From the NCBI GenBank assembly GCA_947573745.1, contig CANPGX010000035.1, positions 1 through 8,818 on the forward strand: a stretch of DNA of 8,818 nucleotides, read 5' to 3'. The notes beneath the pieces were generated by a model. It was not told the origin of the DNA. It searched no databases and saw nothing but the letters and a program-made list of their open reading frames with translations. The stretch is from an uncultured Erysipelotrichaceae bacterium (GTDB taxonomy: Bacteria > Bacillota_I > Bacilli_A > Erysipelotrichales > Coprobacillaceae). The position numbers were made by a program, and so were the translations under genes. Of the stretch, positions 1 through 6,247 are shown one piece after another (positions within the stretch are counted from its first letter, which is position 1; every line of letters begins with the position of its first letter).

Positions 1-1
1 A

Positions 2-94
2 CAAATTAAACAACATGATGTTTTTGAAGTGACGACACATCGTTTCTATGTTGTAGCAAGAAAGAATGATTCCCATGGATTTAATATGGGTTAA
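2..94 (+). CDS. 3' end of an unidentified upstream gene (partial)
   Basis: An open frame enters from the left edge and stops at TAA 92-94, giving about 30 residues. The readable core is TTHRFYVVARKND, followed by a short polar tail. An alternating hydrophobic strand of the type RFYVVARK close to the C-terminus would suit the last beta-strand of a class I SAM-dependent methyltransferase, but this is a guess from shape and not an identification. The frame overlaps the start of the next gene by 20 to 29 nt, depending on which ATG that gene uses. This suggests the two are co-transcribed and perhaps translationally coupled. The two other forward frames are closed by stops in this stretch, which supports this one as the coding frame. 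Confidence 0.45.
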   Translation, partial: QIKQHDVFEVTTHRFYVVARKNDSHGFNMG

Positions 95-557
95 TCAAGA
101 GACGTTCTATTTATTAGAACGTCTTATTCAGTTTTATCTTTATGATTTATCAAAAATCAGTATGATTGTTTTTTCAAAAGATGCACAATATGATTATGAA
201 GGATTAGATCTTTATATTAAAGATAAGGATTTATCTGCTTGTTTAATGAAAGTAGATCAGCATGTTATAGGATTTGCTTTATTAAATCGTGGGAAATATG
301 TTCCTCAAGGATATGACTATGCCATTCACGGTCTTTATGTATATCCACTTTATAGGAAAAAATATTATGCTTATCAAACAATCGTGAATATTTTACAAAC
401 CTATCCTGGACATTATTTTATTCCTGTTTTAGCGAGTAATAAAGATGCTTTATCTTTTTGGCATTCTTGTCTGGGAAGACAAAAAATAAACTATTCAAGC
501 ACTAAAAGAGAATTGGATGGAGAAGATTGTATTATTTTCGATTTTAATTATCTGTAA
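66..557 (+). CDS. GNAT-family N-acetyltransferase-like protein
   Basis: This predicted cytoplasmic protein has 163 residues and resembles small GNAT acetyltransferases, which move an acetyl group from acetyl-CoA to an amine; the substrate is unknown. The N-terminal helix has the FYLYDLSKI signature (residues 23-31) seen in one GNAT subgroup as 'LMQFYLYDFSE'. A central strand, HVIGFALLNR (66-75), is followed by GLYVYPLYRKKYYAYQ (89-104), where the acetyl-CoA loop should lie, and then by VLASNKDALSFWHS (121-134), which matches the GNAT motif-B 'N..A..FW' pattern. The loop is odd: the usual R-x-x-G-x-G/A reads R97-K-K-Y-Y-A, with tyrosine in place of the conserved glycine. The start could be ATG 66 or ATG 75; both are in frame, and a weak purine-rich stretch at 59-65 fits 75 slightly better. 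The frame overlaps the preceding gene. No terminator is seen after it; the stop is embedded in a cre-like box. Confidence 0.75.
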   Translation: MIPMDLIWVNQETFYLLERLIQFYLYDLSKISMIVFSKDAQYDYEGLDLYIKDKDLSACLMKVDQHVIGFALLNRGKYVPQGYDYAIHGLYVYPLYRKKYYAYQTIVNILQTYPGHYFIPVLASNKDALSFWHSCLGRQKINYSSTKRELDGEDCIIFDFNYL

Positions 558-566
558 GCGCTAAAA
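553..566 (+). promoter_or_regulatory. cre-like box (CcpA site) upstream of ptsH
   Basis: TGTAAGCGCTAAAA matches the cre consensus TGWNANCGNTNWCA at every fixed position except the C near the end, which is A. It overlaps the stop codon of the acetyltransferase gene. Its centre lies about 59 nt upstream of the likely ptsH transcription start. In B. subtilis that kind of position is more typical of CcpA activation (as at ackA and pta) than of repression. The motif is read directly from the sequence; its function is inference. Confidence 0.5.
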
Positions 567-581
567 AATTTTTCTGAAAAG

Positions 582-611
582 TATAGAAAATTATCATGAT
601 TGTGTTATAAT
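582..611 (+). promoter_or_regulatory. ptsH promoter with extended -10
   Basis: TATAAT at 606-611 is preceded by TG at 603-604, giving an extended -10 element (TGTTATAAT). The best -35 candidate is weak (TATAGA at 582-587, 3 of 6 matches, 18-nt spacer), as expected when the extended -10 carries recognition. Transcription would start near 618, giving a 5' leader of under 30 nt that contains the AGGAGG ribosome binding site at 630-635. Confidence 0.7.
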
Positions 612-645
612 AGGGGTAACGAAATAAATAGGAGGAATTTAAATT

Positions 646-915
646 ATGGCAGAAAGATTAAGTTTCGTAGTATCAGATCCAGTTGGATTACATGCTAGAC
701 CAGCAACTATTTTAGTAAACCAAGCAAGCAAATTTAGCAGTGATATTAAATTACTTTACGCAGGAAAAGAAGTTAACTTAAAATCAATCATGGGCGTTAT
801 GTCTTTAGGTGTTCCTACTAAGGCAACAGTTGAAATTGTTGCTGAAGGTGATGATGAAAAAGAAGTTATTGCTTCAATTGCTAAAGTGATTAAAGATCAA
901 AAAGTTGCTGAATAA
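646..915 (+). CDS. ptsH: Phosphocarrier protein HPr
   Basis: HPr is the small cytoplasmic phosphocarrier of the phosphoenolpyruvate:sugar phosphotransferase system. It takes phosphate from enzyme I on a histidine and passes it to sugar-specific EIIA domains. The protein has 89 residues, the normal family length. The active-site motif GLHARPA (14-20) places the phosphoryl histidine at H16. The regulatory motif NLKSIMGVMSLGV (44-56) places the HPr kinase/phosphorylase serine at S47, equivalent to Ser46 of B. subtilis. HPr(Ser-P) is the established corepressor of CcpA in Bacillota. The start is clear: AGGAGG at 630-635 lies 10 nt before ATG. The gene stands alone between its own promoter and terminator, so ptsI, its usual operon partner, is not adjacent here. 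A cre-like box upstream suggests feedback from the CcpA circuit that this protein serves. Confidence 0.97.
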   Translation: MAERLSFVVSDPVGLHARPATILVNQASKFSSDIKLLYAGKEVNLKSIMGVMSLGVPTKATVEIVAEGDDEKEVIASIAKVIKDQKVAE

Positions 916-934
916 GATAAAAGTCTTAATAAAT

Positions 935-961
935 AAAGGATGAGTCATCATCCTTTTTTTT
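935..961 (+). terminator. Intrinsic terminator of ptsH
   Basis: A perfect 9-bp stem (AAAGGATGA 935-943 pairing with TCATCCTTT 948-956) closes a GTCA tetraloop. It is followed at once by a run of eight T at 954-961. It lies 20 nt after the ptsH stop and should make ptsH a monocistronic unit. Confidence 0.9.
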
Positions 962-999
962 CGTTTAAAATATCTTTTCTTTGATAACACTCCATATGT

Positions 1000-1005
1000 G
1001 GGTGA
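1000..1005 (+). promoter_or_regulatory. Ribosome binding site that sets the Mur ligase start
   Basis: GGGTGA is complementary to the 16S anti-Shine-Dalgarno end and sits 5 nt before ATG 1011. The longer open frame starting at TTG 981, or at ATG 996, would place this element inside the coding region and has no comparable site upstream. ATG 1011 is therefore preferred. Confidence 0.65.
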
Positions 1006-1010
1006 AAAAA

Positions 1011-2486
1011 ATGAAAAGGAATATTTATGAGTATAGGGATTTGTTAAAAAAAGAGGGATTATGGATAGATGACCGTCTTAGAATACATGAGATATCAGGT
1101 ATTTCTTATCGCTATCAAGAGGTCAAAAAAGATGATATTTTTGTTTGTAAAGGAAGAGCTTTTAAAGAACAATATTTATCTTATGCTTATGCTTTGCAGG
1201 CAAGTCTATATCTTAGTGAGAAGATTTACGAAATAGATATGGATTTTATCCTCGTGAGTGATGTCAATAAAGCTTTAGCATTGCTTTCCAAATGGTTTTA
1301 TGCTGATGACAGGCCGTTAGACTTATATGGTATTACGGGTACTAAAGGAAAAACAACAACAGCACATTTGACACATGCTATTTTTGATCAAATAGGTGGC
1401 TGTGGATTGATTTCTTCTATATTGTGGAAGGCGGGCCATCATCAAGAGGAGGCGTTATTGACGACACCAGAGTCCAAAGATCTTCAACGTTTAATCTATG
1501 AAAGTAAAAAGCAGAAAGATGAATGTATGATTGTTGAAGTAAGTAGCCAAGCATTAAAATATCAACGGGTCTATGATTGCCCGTTTAAAGTCGTTATCTT
1601 TTTAAATATCGATATAGATCATATCAGTCCTAGAGAACATGAAAACTTTAATGATTACTTTATATCTAAATTAAGTTTTTTTAGACAGGCAGATTTAGCT
1701 ATCATTAATAAGGATAGTTTGTTTTTTGATATTATTTATAAAGTAGCGTCATCTTTATGCCATGTGATTACTTTTTCTATGCATCAAGATGCTGATGTCA
1801 TGGCAAAAGAAATTGTAATGAATGAACAATCTGTTTCATTTTTATTAGAAACGGCTTATTTTAAAGAACCGATGATCTTAAATATGTCAGGATTATTTAA
1901 TGTTGAAAATGCTTTGGCAGCTATCGCTTTAGCCTTAAGTCAGCAAGTGCCTATGAAAATGATCAAGCAAGGGATAGCTTATTGTGTTGTAGAAGGAAGA
2001 ATGGATTATTATGAAAGTGAAGATAAGCATAAAAAAATATTAGTCAGTTATGCTCATAATCCATTAAGTATAGAACGAAATTTTCAATGGATCAAAAGTC
2101 TATTCCCTAAGACAGATATTTTTTCTATCTTTGGTTGTCCTGGTCATAAAGCTTATTCAAGAAGAGAAATGATGGGGAAAATCGATTCAGTTTATTCTAA
2201 AAAAATTTATCTAGTCCCAGATGATCCGGAAGATGAAGATCTTCTGGAAATTAATAAAGAGATTATTCGTGGTATTACGGTACCTTATGAATGTTTTGCT
2301 TCAAGAAAGGCTGCGATAGAAAAAGCATTTCATGAACAAGAGGATGTTTTTTTATTGGTAGCTGGTAAAGGACATGAAGATTATCTCAAGCAACAGCATC
2401 ATCGTTATGCCATAGAAAAAGATGGTCATATTGTGCAAAAATGTCTAGAAAATTATCGACAAAATCTTTTAAAAAGCAAGGAATAG
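1011..2486 (+). CDS. MurE-family Mur ligase (UDP-MurNAc tripeptide synthetase-like)
   Basis: Mur ligases of the MurE type use ATP to add the third, usually diamino, acid to UDP-MurNAc-L-Ala-D-Glu in the cytoplasm. The protein has 491 residues from ATG 1011, within the MurE range. Residues 1-100 form a divergent UDP-substrate domain. The ATP loop is TGTKGKTT (109-116). EVSSQALKYQR (176-186) and NIDIDHISPREH (199-210) follow, then K220 in YFISK, the likely carbamylated lysine. FNVENA (296-301) and GRMDYYE (329-335) mark the C-terminal domain, with YAHNP (347-351), FGCPG (374-378), DDPE (404-407) and AGKGHEDY (451-458). MurE usually has DYAHTP and, in diaminopimelate enzymes, DNPR; here these read SYAHNP and DDPE, so diaminopimelate is unlikely and lysine or another substrate is possible. 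The DHISPREH segment also differs from canonical MurE. It is a lone gene outside any visible dcw cluster, so it could be a specialised paralog rather than the housekeeping murE. Confidence 0.82.
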   Translation: MKRNIYEYRDLLKKEGLWIDDRLRIHEISGISYRYQEVKKDDIFVCKGRAFKEQYLSYAYALQASLYLSEKIYEIDMDFILVSDVNKALALLSKWFYADDRPLDLYGITGTKGKTTTAHLTHAIFDQIGGCGLISSILWKAGHHQEEALLTTPESKDLQRLIYESKKQKDECMIVEVSSQALKYQRVYDCPFKVVIFLNIDIDHISPREHENFNDYFISKLSFFRQADLAIINKDSLFFDIIYKVASSLCHVITFSMHQDADVMAKEIVMNEQSVSFLLETAYFKEPMILNMSGLFNVENALAAIALALSQQVPMKMIKQGIAYCVVEGRMDYYESEDKHKKILVSYAHNPLSIERNFQWIKSLFPKTDIFSIFGCPGHKAYSRREMMGKIDSVYSKKIYLVPDDPEDEDLLEINKEIIRGITVPYECFASRKAAIEKAFHEQEDVFLLVAGKGHEDYLKQQHHRYAIEKDGHIVQKCLENYRQNLLKSKE

Positions 2487-2497
2487 CGTCTTCTATG

Positions 2498-2511
2498 TGT
2501 TAGCGTTTACA
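2498..2511 (+). promoter_or_regulatory. Perfect cre consensus (CcpA site) upstream of the glycogen operon
   Basis: TGTTAGCGTTTACA matches the cre consensus TGWNANCGNTNWCA at every position. It sits in a slightly longer dyad (TATGT 2494-2498 and ACATA 2509-2513). It lies 12 nt after the Mur ligase stop and about 105 nt upstream of the best -10 element of the glycogen operon. That is far for classical repression. CcpA bound here could act on a promoter I have not recognised, activate from a distance, or block read-through from the Mur ligase gene. Confidence 0.7.
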
Positions 2512-2523
2512 TATTTAGTGTTT

Positions 2524-2552
2524 AAAAAATGCTGTGATAGTCGTATTTTTTT
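2524..2552 (+). terminator. Weak AT-rich hairpin, possible terminator of the Mur ligase gene
   Basis: AAAAAATGC (2524-2532) can pair with GTATTTTTT (2543-2551), including one G-T pair, around a 10-nt loop. A T-run follows at 2546-2552. The stem is almost all A-T, so its strength is doubtful. It is the only terminator candidate between the Mur ligase gene and the glycogen operon. Confidence 0.3.
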
Positions 2553-2580
2553 GATTTATGGAAAATTATGCCTTTAAAAT
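2551..2580 (+). promoter_or_regulatory. Possible second (distal) promoter of the glycogen operon
   Basis: TTGATT (2551-2556) and TAAAAT (2575-2580) are separated by 18 nt, with 4 of 6 and 5 of 6 matches to the sigma-A consensus. It would place the cre about 75 nt upstream of its start site. In AT-rich DNA such matches arise by chance, so this remains a candidate only. Confidence 0.3.
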
Positions 2581-2593
2581 CCATGATTTTTGC

Positions 2594-2622
2594 TAGTTAT
2601 CCGTACTGTATTTTGCTATAAT
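2594..2622 (+). promoter_or_regulatory. Main promoter of the pgm-glgB-glgP operon
   Basis: TATAAT at 2617-2622 with TG at 2614-2615 forms a consensus extended -10 element. The -35 position, TAGTTA at 2594-2599 with a 17-nt spacer, is poor (3 of 6). The architecture matches the ptsH promoter. Transcription would start near 2629, which leaves a very short leader. The ribosome binding site AGAGGTG at 2629-2635 would then lie at the extreme 5' end of the message. Confidence 0.65.
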
Positions 2623-2642
2623 GGTCATAGAGGTGAAATAAA

Positions 2643-4337
2643 ATGGATTATAAAACACAATATGAAAAATGGTTAAATTTTGAAAATTTAGATGAGAGTC
2701 TGAAAACTGGTTTAAAAGAAATGAACGAAGCTGATAAAGAAGATGCTTTTTATACGAATCTTGAATTTGGGACAGCCGGGATGCGTGGTGTATTAGGCGC
2801 TGGAACGAATCGTCTAAATATTTATACGATTAGAAAAGCTAATGTTGGTTTTGCAAAGTATATTTTAACTTTAGAGAATGGTCAAGAACGTGGTGTAGCC
2901 ATTGGTTATGATAATCGTCATATGTCATATCGCTTTGCTTTGGAAAGTGCCAAGGTACTAGCAACGTTTGGTATTCATTCTTATGTTTTTGAGTCACTCA
3001 GACCAACACCTGAGTTATCGTTTGCTGTACGTTATTTAAAATGTGCAGGTGGTATTATGATCACGGCGAGTCATAATCCTAAAGAGTATAATGGTTATAA
3101 AGTTTATGATGATACAGGATGTCAGTTAATTCCAGAATGGGCAGATCAAGTTGTTCAATATGTTAATGAAGTAGAAGATGAACTTCAAATTACTGTATGT
3201 GATGATGATCAGGCTTATCCATTCATTCATTGGATTGGTGAAGAAGTTGATGAGGCTTATTATCAAGAGGTCATGAATATTGAGATTAATCCGGGAATGG
3301 ATAAGTCGAATTTTAAAATTGTATTCTCTCCACAACATGGTACATCCAATATACCTGTTAGAACTTGTTTAACACGTTTAGGATATCAACTTGTCCCTGT
3401 ATTAGCTCAATGTGCCCCAGATCCTGATTTTTCTAATACGGCTTCCCCTAATCCTGAAGTAGCAAGTTCATATGATTTAGCTATTAAAAAAGCCAAAGAA
3501 GTTGATGCAGATGTTGTCGTTATTTGTGATCCTGATGGTGATCGTTTGGGTGTTGTGGCAAAGCATGAGGGAGAATATGTGCTTATGTCAGGAAATCAGT
3601 CAGCAGCAGTTTATTTAGAATATATTTTAAGTCAATTAAAAGCACAAGGAAAATTACCAGACAATGCGGTTATGTATAATACGATCGTGACTTCTGATCT
3701 AGGAGAGTTGGTTGCAAGAAGTTATGGTGTAGATGTTGAAAAGACATTGACAGGATTTAAATTTATTGGTGATAAGATTCGCCAATATGAAAAGACCAAT
3801 GAAAAACAATTCATTTTTGGTTATGAAGAGAGTTATGGCTGCGTAGTTAAGGATTTTGTTCGTGATAAAGATGCTGTTCAAGCTGTCTTAACGGCTGCAG
3901 AGGCTGGTAACTTCTATAAACAACAAGGGAAAGATCTCATAGATGTATTAAATGAGTTATATGCAAAACATGGTACATTTAAAGAGAGTCAGATTGCTTT
4001 AAGTAAATCTGGTGTAGAAGGTGCTGCTAGAATTCAAGAAATTATGGCCAATTTGAGAAAAGATGCCCCAACATCTATTGGCGGATACCGTGTGGTTTCT
4101 AGTGAAGATTATCAAACAAGTCTATGCATGAAAGAAGGACAAGAAAGTCCTATTCATCTTCCAAAATCTAATGTTTTAAAATATTATCTTGAAGATGGAT
4201 CATGGATTGCAGCTCGTCCTAGTGGAACAGAACCTAAATGTAAGTTCTATTTCTCAATCAAAGGTAAAGATGCTTTAGAAGCTAGTGATAAAACTAAAAT
4301 ATTCCAAAAAGCAATGATGGAATTAATCGGAGAATAA
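2643..4337 (+). CDS. pgm: Phosphoglucomutase / phospho-sugar mutase (alpha-D-phosphohexomutase family)
   Basis: This cytoplasmic enzyme interconverts glucose-1-phosphate and glucose-6-phosphate, possibly also mannose phosphates, through a phosphoserine. The 564-residue length suits the long PgcA-type mutases of Bacillota. The N-terminal substrate loop is EFGTAGMRG (41-49). The catalytic loop TASHNPKEYNGYK (141-153) has S143 as the phosphoserine. The magnesium loop is DPDGDR (296-301), the sugar-binding loop is GYEESYG (393-399), and the C-terminal phosphate-binding loop is RPSGTEP (525-531). All four active-site elements are intact. It starts at ATG 2643, 7 nt after AGAGGTG. As first gene of an operon with glgB and glgP, it most likely channels phosphorylase-derived glucose-1-phosphate into glycolysis, or the reverse during storage. 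A second role in making UDP-glucose precursors is also possible. The assignment to glucose rather than mannose rests on context. Confidence 0.93.
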   Translation: MDYKTQYEKWLNFENLDESLKTGLKEMNEADKEDAFYTNLEFGTAGMRGVLGAGTNRLNIYTIRKANVGFAKYILTLENGQERGVAIGYDNRHMSYRFALESAKVLATFGIHSYVFESLRPTPELSFAVRYLKCAGGIMITASHNPKEYNGYKVYDDTGCQLIPEWADQVVQYVNEVEDELQITVCDDDQAYPFIHWIGEEVDEAYYQEVMNIEINPGMDKSNFKIVFSPQHGTSNIPVRTCLTRLGYQLVPVLAQCAPDPDFSNTASPNPEVASSYDLAIKKAKEVDADVVVICDPDGDRLGVVAKHEGEYVLMSGNQSAAVYLEYILSQLKAQGKLPDNAVMYNTIVTSDLGELVARSYGVDVEKTLTGFKFIGDKIRQYEKTNEKQFIFGYEESYGCVVKDFVRDKDAVQAVLTAAEAGNFYKQQGKDLIDVLNELYAKHGTFKESQIALSKSGVEGAARIQEIMANLRKDAPTSIGGYRVVSSEDYQTSLCMKEGQESPIHLPKSNVLKYYLEDGSWIAARPSGTEPKCKFYFSIKGKDALEASDKTKIFQKAMMELIGE

Positions 4338-4361
4338 AATGGGGTTATCCCATTTTATTTT
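4333..4361 (+). terminator. Intra-operon hairpin overlapping the pgm stop codon
   Basis: AATAAAATGGG (4333-4343) pairs perfectly with CCCATTTTATT (4349-4359) around a GTTAT loop, followed by a T-rich tail to 4361. The left arm contains the pgm stop codon. It has the shape of an intrinsic terminator, but I see no clear promoter between it and glgB. It is therefore more likely a partial terminator or an mRNA-stabilising or processing element that raises pgm output relative to glgB and glgP. The glgB ribosome binding site lies just 8 nt beyond it. Confidence 0.65.
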
Positions 4362-4368
4362 CTAAATG

Positions 4369-4376
4369 AAAGGAGG
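4369..4376 (+). promoter_or_regulatory. Ribosome binding site that sets the glgB start at GTG
   Basis: AAAGGAGG is a near-perfect Shine-Dalgarno element 7 nt before GTG 4384. The in-frame ATG at 4366 lies just upstream of this element, so an ATG-start call would translate the ribosome binding site itself as Lys-Gly-Gly. GTG 4384 is the better start. Confidence 0.85.
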
Positions 4377-4383
4377 AAAAACT

Positions 4384-6246
4384 GTGCTAGATAATTGGAT
4401 CATTCAGTTGTTTCATGAAGGGAAATGTGCTAATGCCTATCAAGTGTTTGGAGCCCATACCTGCCAAGAAAATGGAAAGTCAGGTGTTCGCTTTACTGTT
4501 TATGCCCCTCATGCTAAAAAAGTTCAAGTGATTGGAGATTTCAATCAATGGTCGGGTGAAGGATATGATATGGAACGCTATCAAGAGGGTGGTATTTGGA
4601 CACTCTTTATTGAAGGAATTGAAACATATGCGTTATATAAATATCGTATTTTAACACAGGATCATCGCTATATTGAAAAGTCAGATCCTTATGCTTTTTT
4701 TAGTGAACTCAGACCTAAAACCGCAAGTAAAGTTTTTGATATGGAAGGCTACACTTGGCATGATGGTTTATGGATGAAGCGCAGAACGCGTAATTTTGAA
4801 CGTAAGATGAATATTTATGAGATGCATTTAGGTTCTTGGAAAATGAAAAAAGAAGGTACCAAGGATGTCGATGGTGAATATTATTCTTATGAAGAGATGA
4901 TTGACCAGATTATTCCCTATGTTAAAGAGAATGGTTATACACATATTGAATTAATGCCTCTTTTAGAACATCCATTTGATGGATCATGGGGATATCAGGT
5001 TACTGGATTTTATAGTGCAACAAGCCGTTATGGCCATCCAAAACAATTGATGCATCTAGTCGATGCTTGCCATAAGGCTGGAATCGGTGTTATTATGGAT
5101 TTTGTGCCTGCTCATTTTGTCAAGGATAGTCATGGATTATATGAATTTGATGGCGGTTATGTTTACGAATATCCAGATATTGCGCGTCGCTATACAGAGT
5201 GGGATAGCGTTTATTTTGATTTGGGTCGAGAAGAAGTTCGTAGTTTCATGATCTCCAGTGCGGCATTTTGGTTACATTATTATCATTTTGATGGTATTCG
5301 ATTTGATGCTATTAGTAATTTAATTTATTGGAAGGGAAATAAAAATTTAGGGGTCAATGATGGTGCTATAGAATTTATGAAACGCTGTAATACGATCCTT
5401 CATGATTTATATCCAGAATGTATGCTTATTGCTGAAGACTCTTCTGATTATCCACAAGTTACAAAAGCAAGTAGTGTGGGTGGTTTGGGATTTGATTATA
5501 AGTGGGATCTAGGATGGATGAATGATACTTTAAAGTATATGAAATTAGATCCTATTTACCGTCAATATGAGCATCAATTAATGACCTTCTCAATGGCCTA
5601 TTTTTATGGTGAAAACTTTATTTTACCATTTTCTCATGATGAGGTCGTTCATGGGAAGAAGACAATTATTGATAAAATTTGGGGGAATTATGATCAAAAA
5701 TTGGCACAATTAAAAACATTATATATCTATATGTATGCTCATCCTGGTAAAAAACTGAACTTTATGGGAAATGAATTAGGAGAATATAAAGAATGGGATG
5801 AATCAAAATCTTTAGGTTGGAATCTTTTAGAATATCCTGTTCATGAATCTTTTTATCGTTTTAGAAAAGCGTTAAATACGATTTATCATAGTTATCCATG
5901 TCTTTATCAATATGATTATTATTATGATGGTTTTAAATGGACGATCGTAGATAATAAAGAACAAAGCGTTTTTGCAATAATTCGTCATGCACCTAAAGGC
6001 CACGATTTATTGTTTATCATGAACTTTACGGGAAATGTACATCATGGTTATGGTGTACCTGTTCTAGATGAAGGAACTTATACGGAAATATTGAATTCTG
6101 ATAGAGATACATATACAGGAAGTCATTTTATTAATGAAAAACCTTTAGTGACTTCAAAGGGCGAATTAGTGATTTATGTTGATATTGCGCCATTTAGTGG
6201 TATGATATTTGATGTGAAAAAGAAAAGAAAAAGTAAGGGGATATGA
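4384..6246 (+). CDS. glgB: 1,4-alpha-glucan branching enzyme (GH13)
   Basis: GlgB cuts an alpha-1,4-glucan chain and rejoins the fragment through an alpha-1,6 bond, creating the branches of glycogen. From GTG 4384 it has 620 residues. It is shorter than E. coli GlgB because it has a single N-terminal CBM48-like domain (about residues 18-115, with VYAPHAKKVQVIGDFNQW at 39-56). The catalytic barrel starts near YEMHLGSW (145-152). Conserved regions are VIMDFVPAH (236-244), DGIRFDAIS with nucleophile D308, LIAEDSS with acid/base E351, and FSHDEVVHG with D419 as transition-state stabiliser. All three catalytic residues are present. FMGNELGEYKEWDE (460-473) is typical of branching enzymes and argues against other GH13 members. 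The C-terminus ends in a lysine-rich tail, whose coding DNA also supplies the glgP ribosome binding site. Its stop is 1 nt from the glgP start, so the two are probably translationally coupled. Confidence 0.96.
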   Translation: MLDNWIIQLFHEGKCANAYQVFGAHTCQENGKSGVRFTVYAPHAKKVQVIGDFNQWSGEGYDMERYQEGGIWTLFIEGIETYALYKYRILTQDHRYIEKSDPYAFFSELRPKTASKVFDMEGYTWHDGLWMKRRTRNFERKMNIYEMHLGSWKMKKEGTKDVDGEYYSYEEMIDQIIPYVKENGYTHIELMPLLEHPFDGSWGYQVTGFYSATSRYGHPKQLMHLVDACHKAGIGVIMDFVPAHFVKDSHGLYEFDGGYVYEYPDIARRYTEWDSVYFDLGREEVRSFMISSAAFWLHYYHFDGIRFDAISNLIYWKGNKNLGVNDGAIEFMKRCNTILHDLYPECMLIAEDSSDYPQVTKASSVGGLGFDYKWDLGWMNDTLKYMKLDPIYRQYEHQLMTFSMAYFYGENFILPFSHDEVVHGKKTIIDKIWGNYDQKLAQLKTLYIYMYAHPGKKLNFMGNELGEYKEWDESKSLGWNLLEYPVHESFYRFRKALNTIYHSYPCLYQYDYYYDGFKWTIVDNKEQSVFAIIRHAPKGHDLLFIMNFTGNVHHGYGVPVLDEGTYTEILNSDRDTYTGSHFINEKPLVTSKGELVIYVDIAPFSGMIFDVKKKRKSKGI

Positions 6247-6247
6247 A

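Noticed and set aside
592..599. Palindrome ATCATGAT just upstream of the ptsH -10
   Set aside because: Eight AT-rich bases with no second copy or known operator; too short to call a regulator site.
2484..2506. Short direct repeat TAGCGT at 2484-2489 and 2501-2506
   Set aside because: Only 6 nt long; the second copy is simply part of the cre box and the first overlaps a stop codon. Chance is the simplest explanation.
3126..3338. Open frame of about 70 codons on the minus strand within pgm
   Set aside because: It lies fully opposite the intact mutase gene, is rich in Ile, Asn, Phe and Leu as expected from antisense AT-rich coding DNA, and has no recognisable domain.
3699..3881. Open frame of 60 codons on the minus strand within pgm
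   Set aside because: Antisense shadow of the pgm segment that encodes the conserved sugar-binding loop; no family signature.
5063..5251. Open frame of 62 codons on the + strand inside glgB in another frame
   Set aside because: It overlaps conserved catalytic regions of glgB, and its hydrophobic look comes from frame-shifted AT-rich codons.
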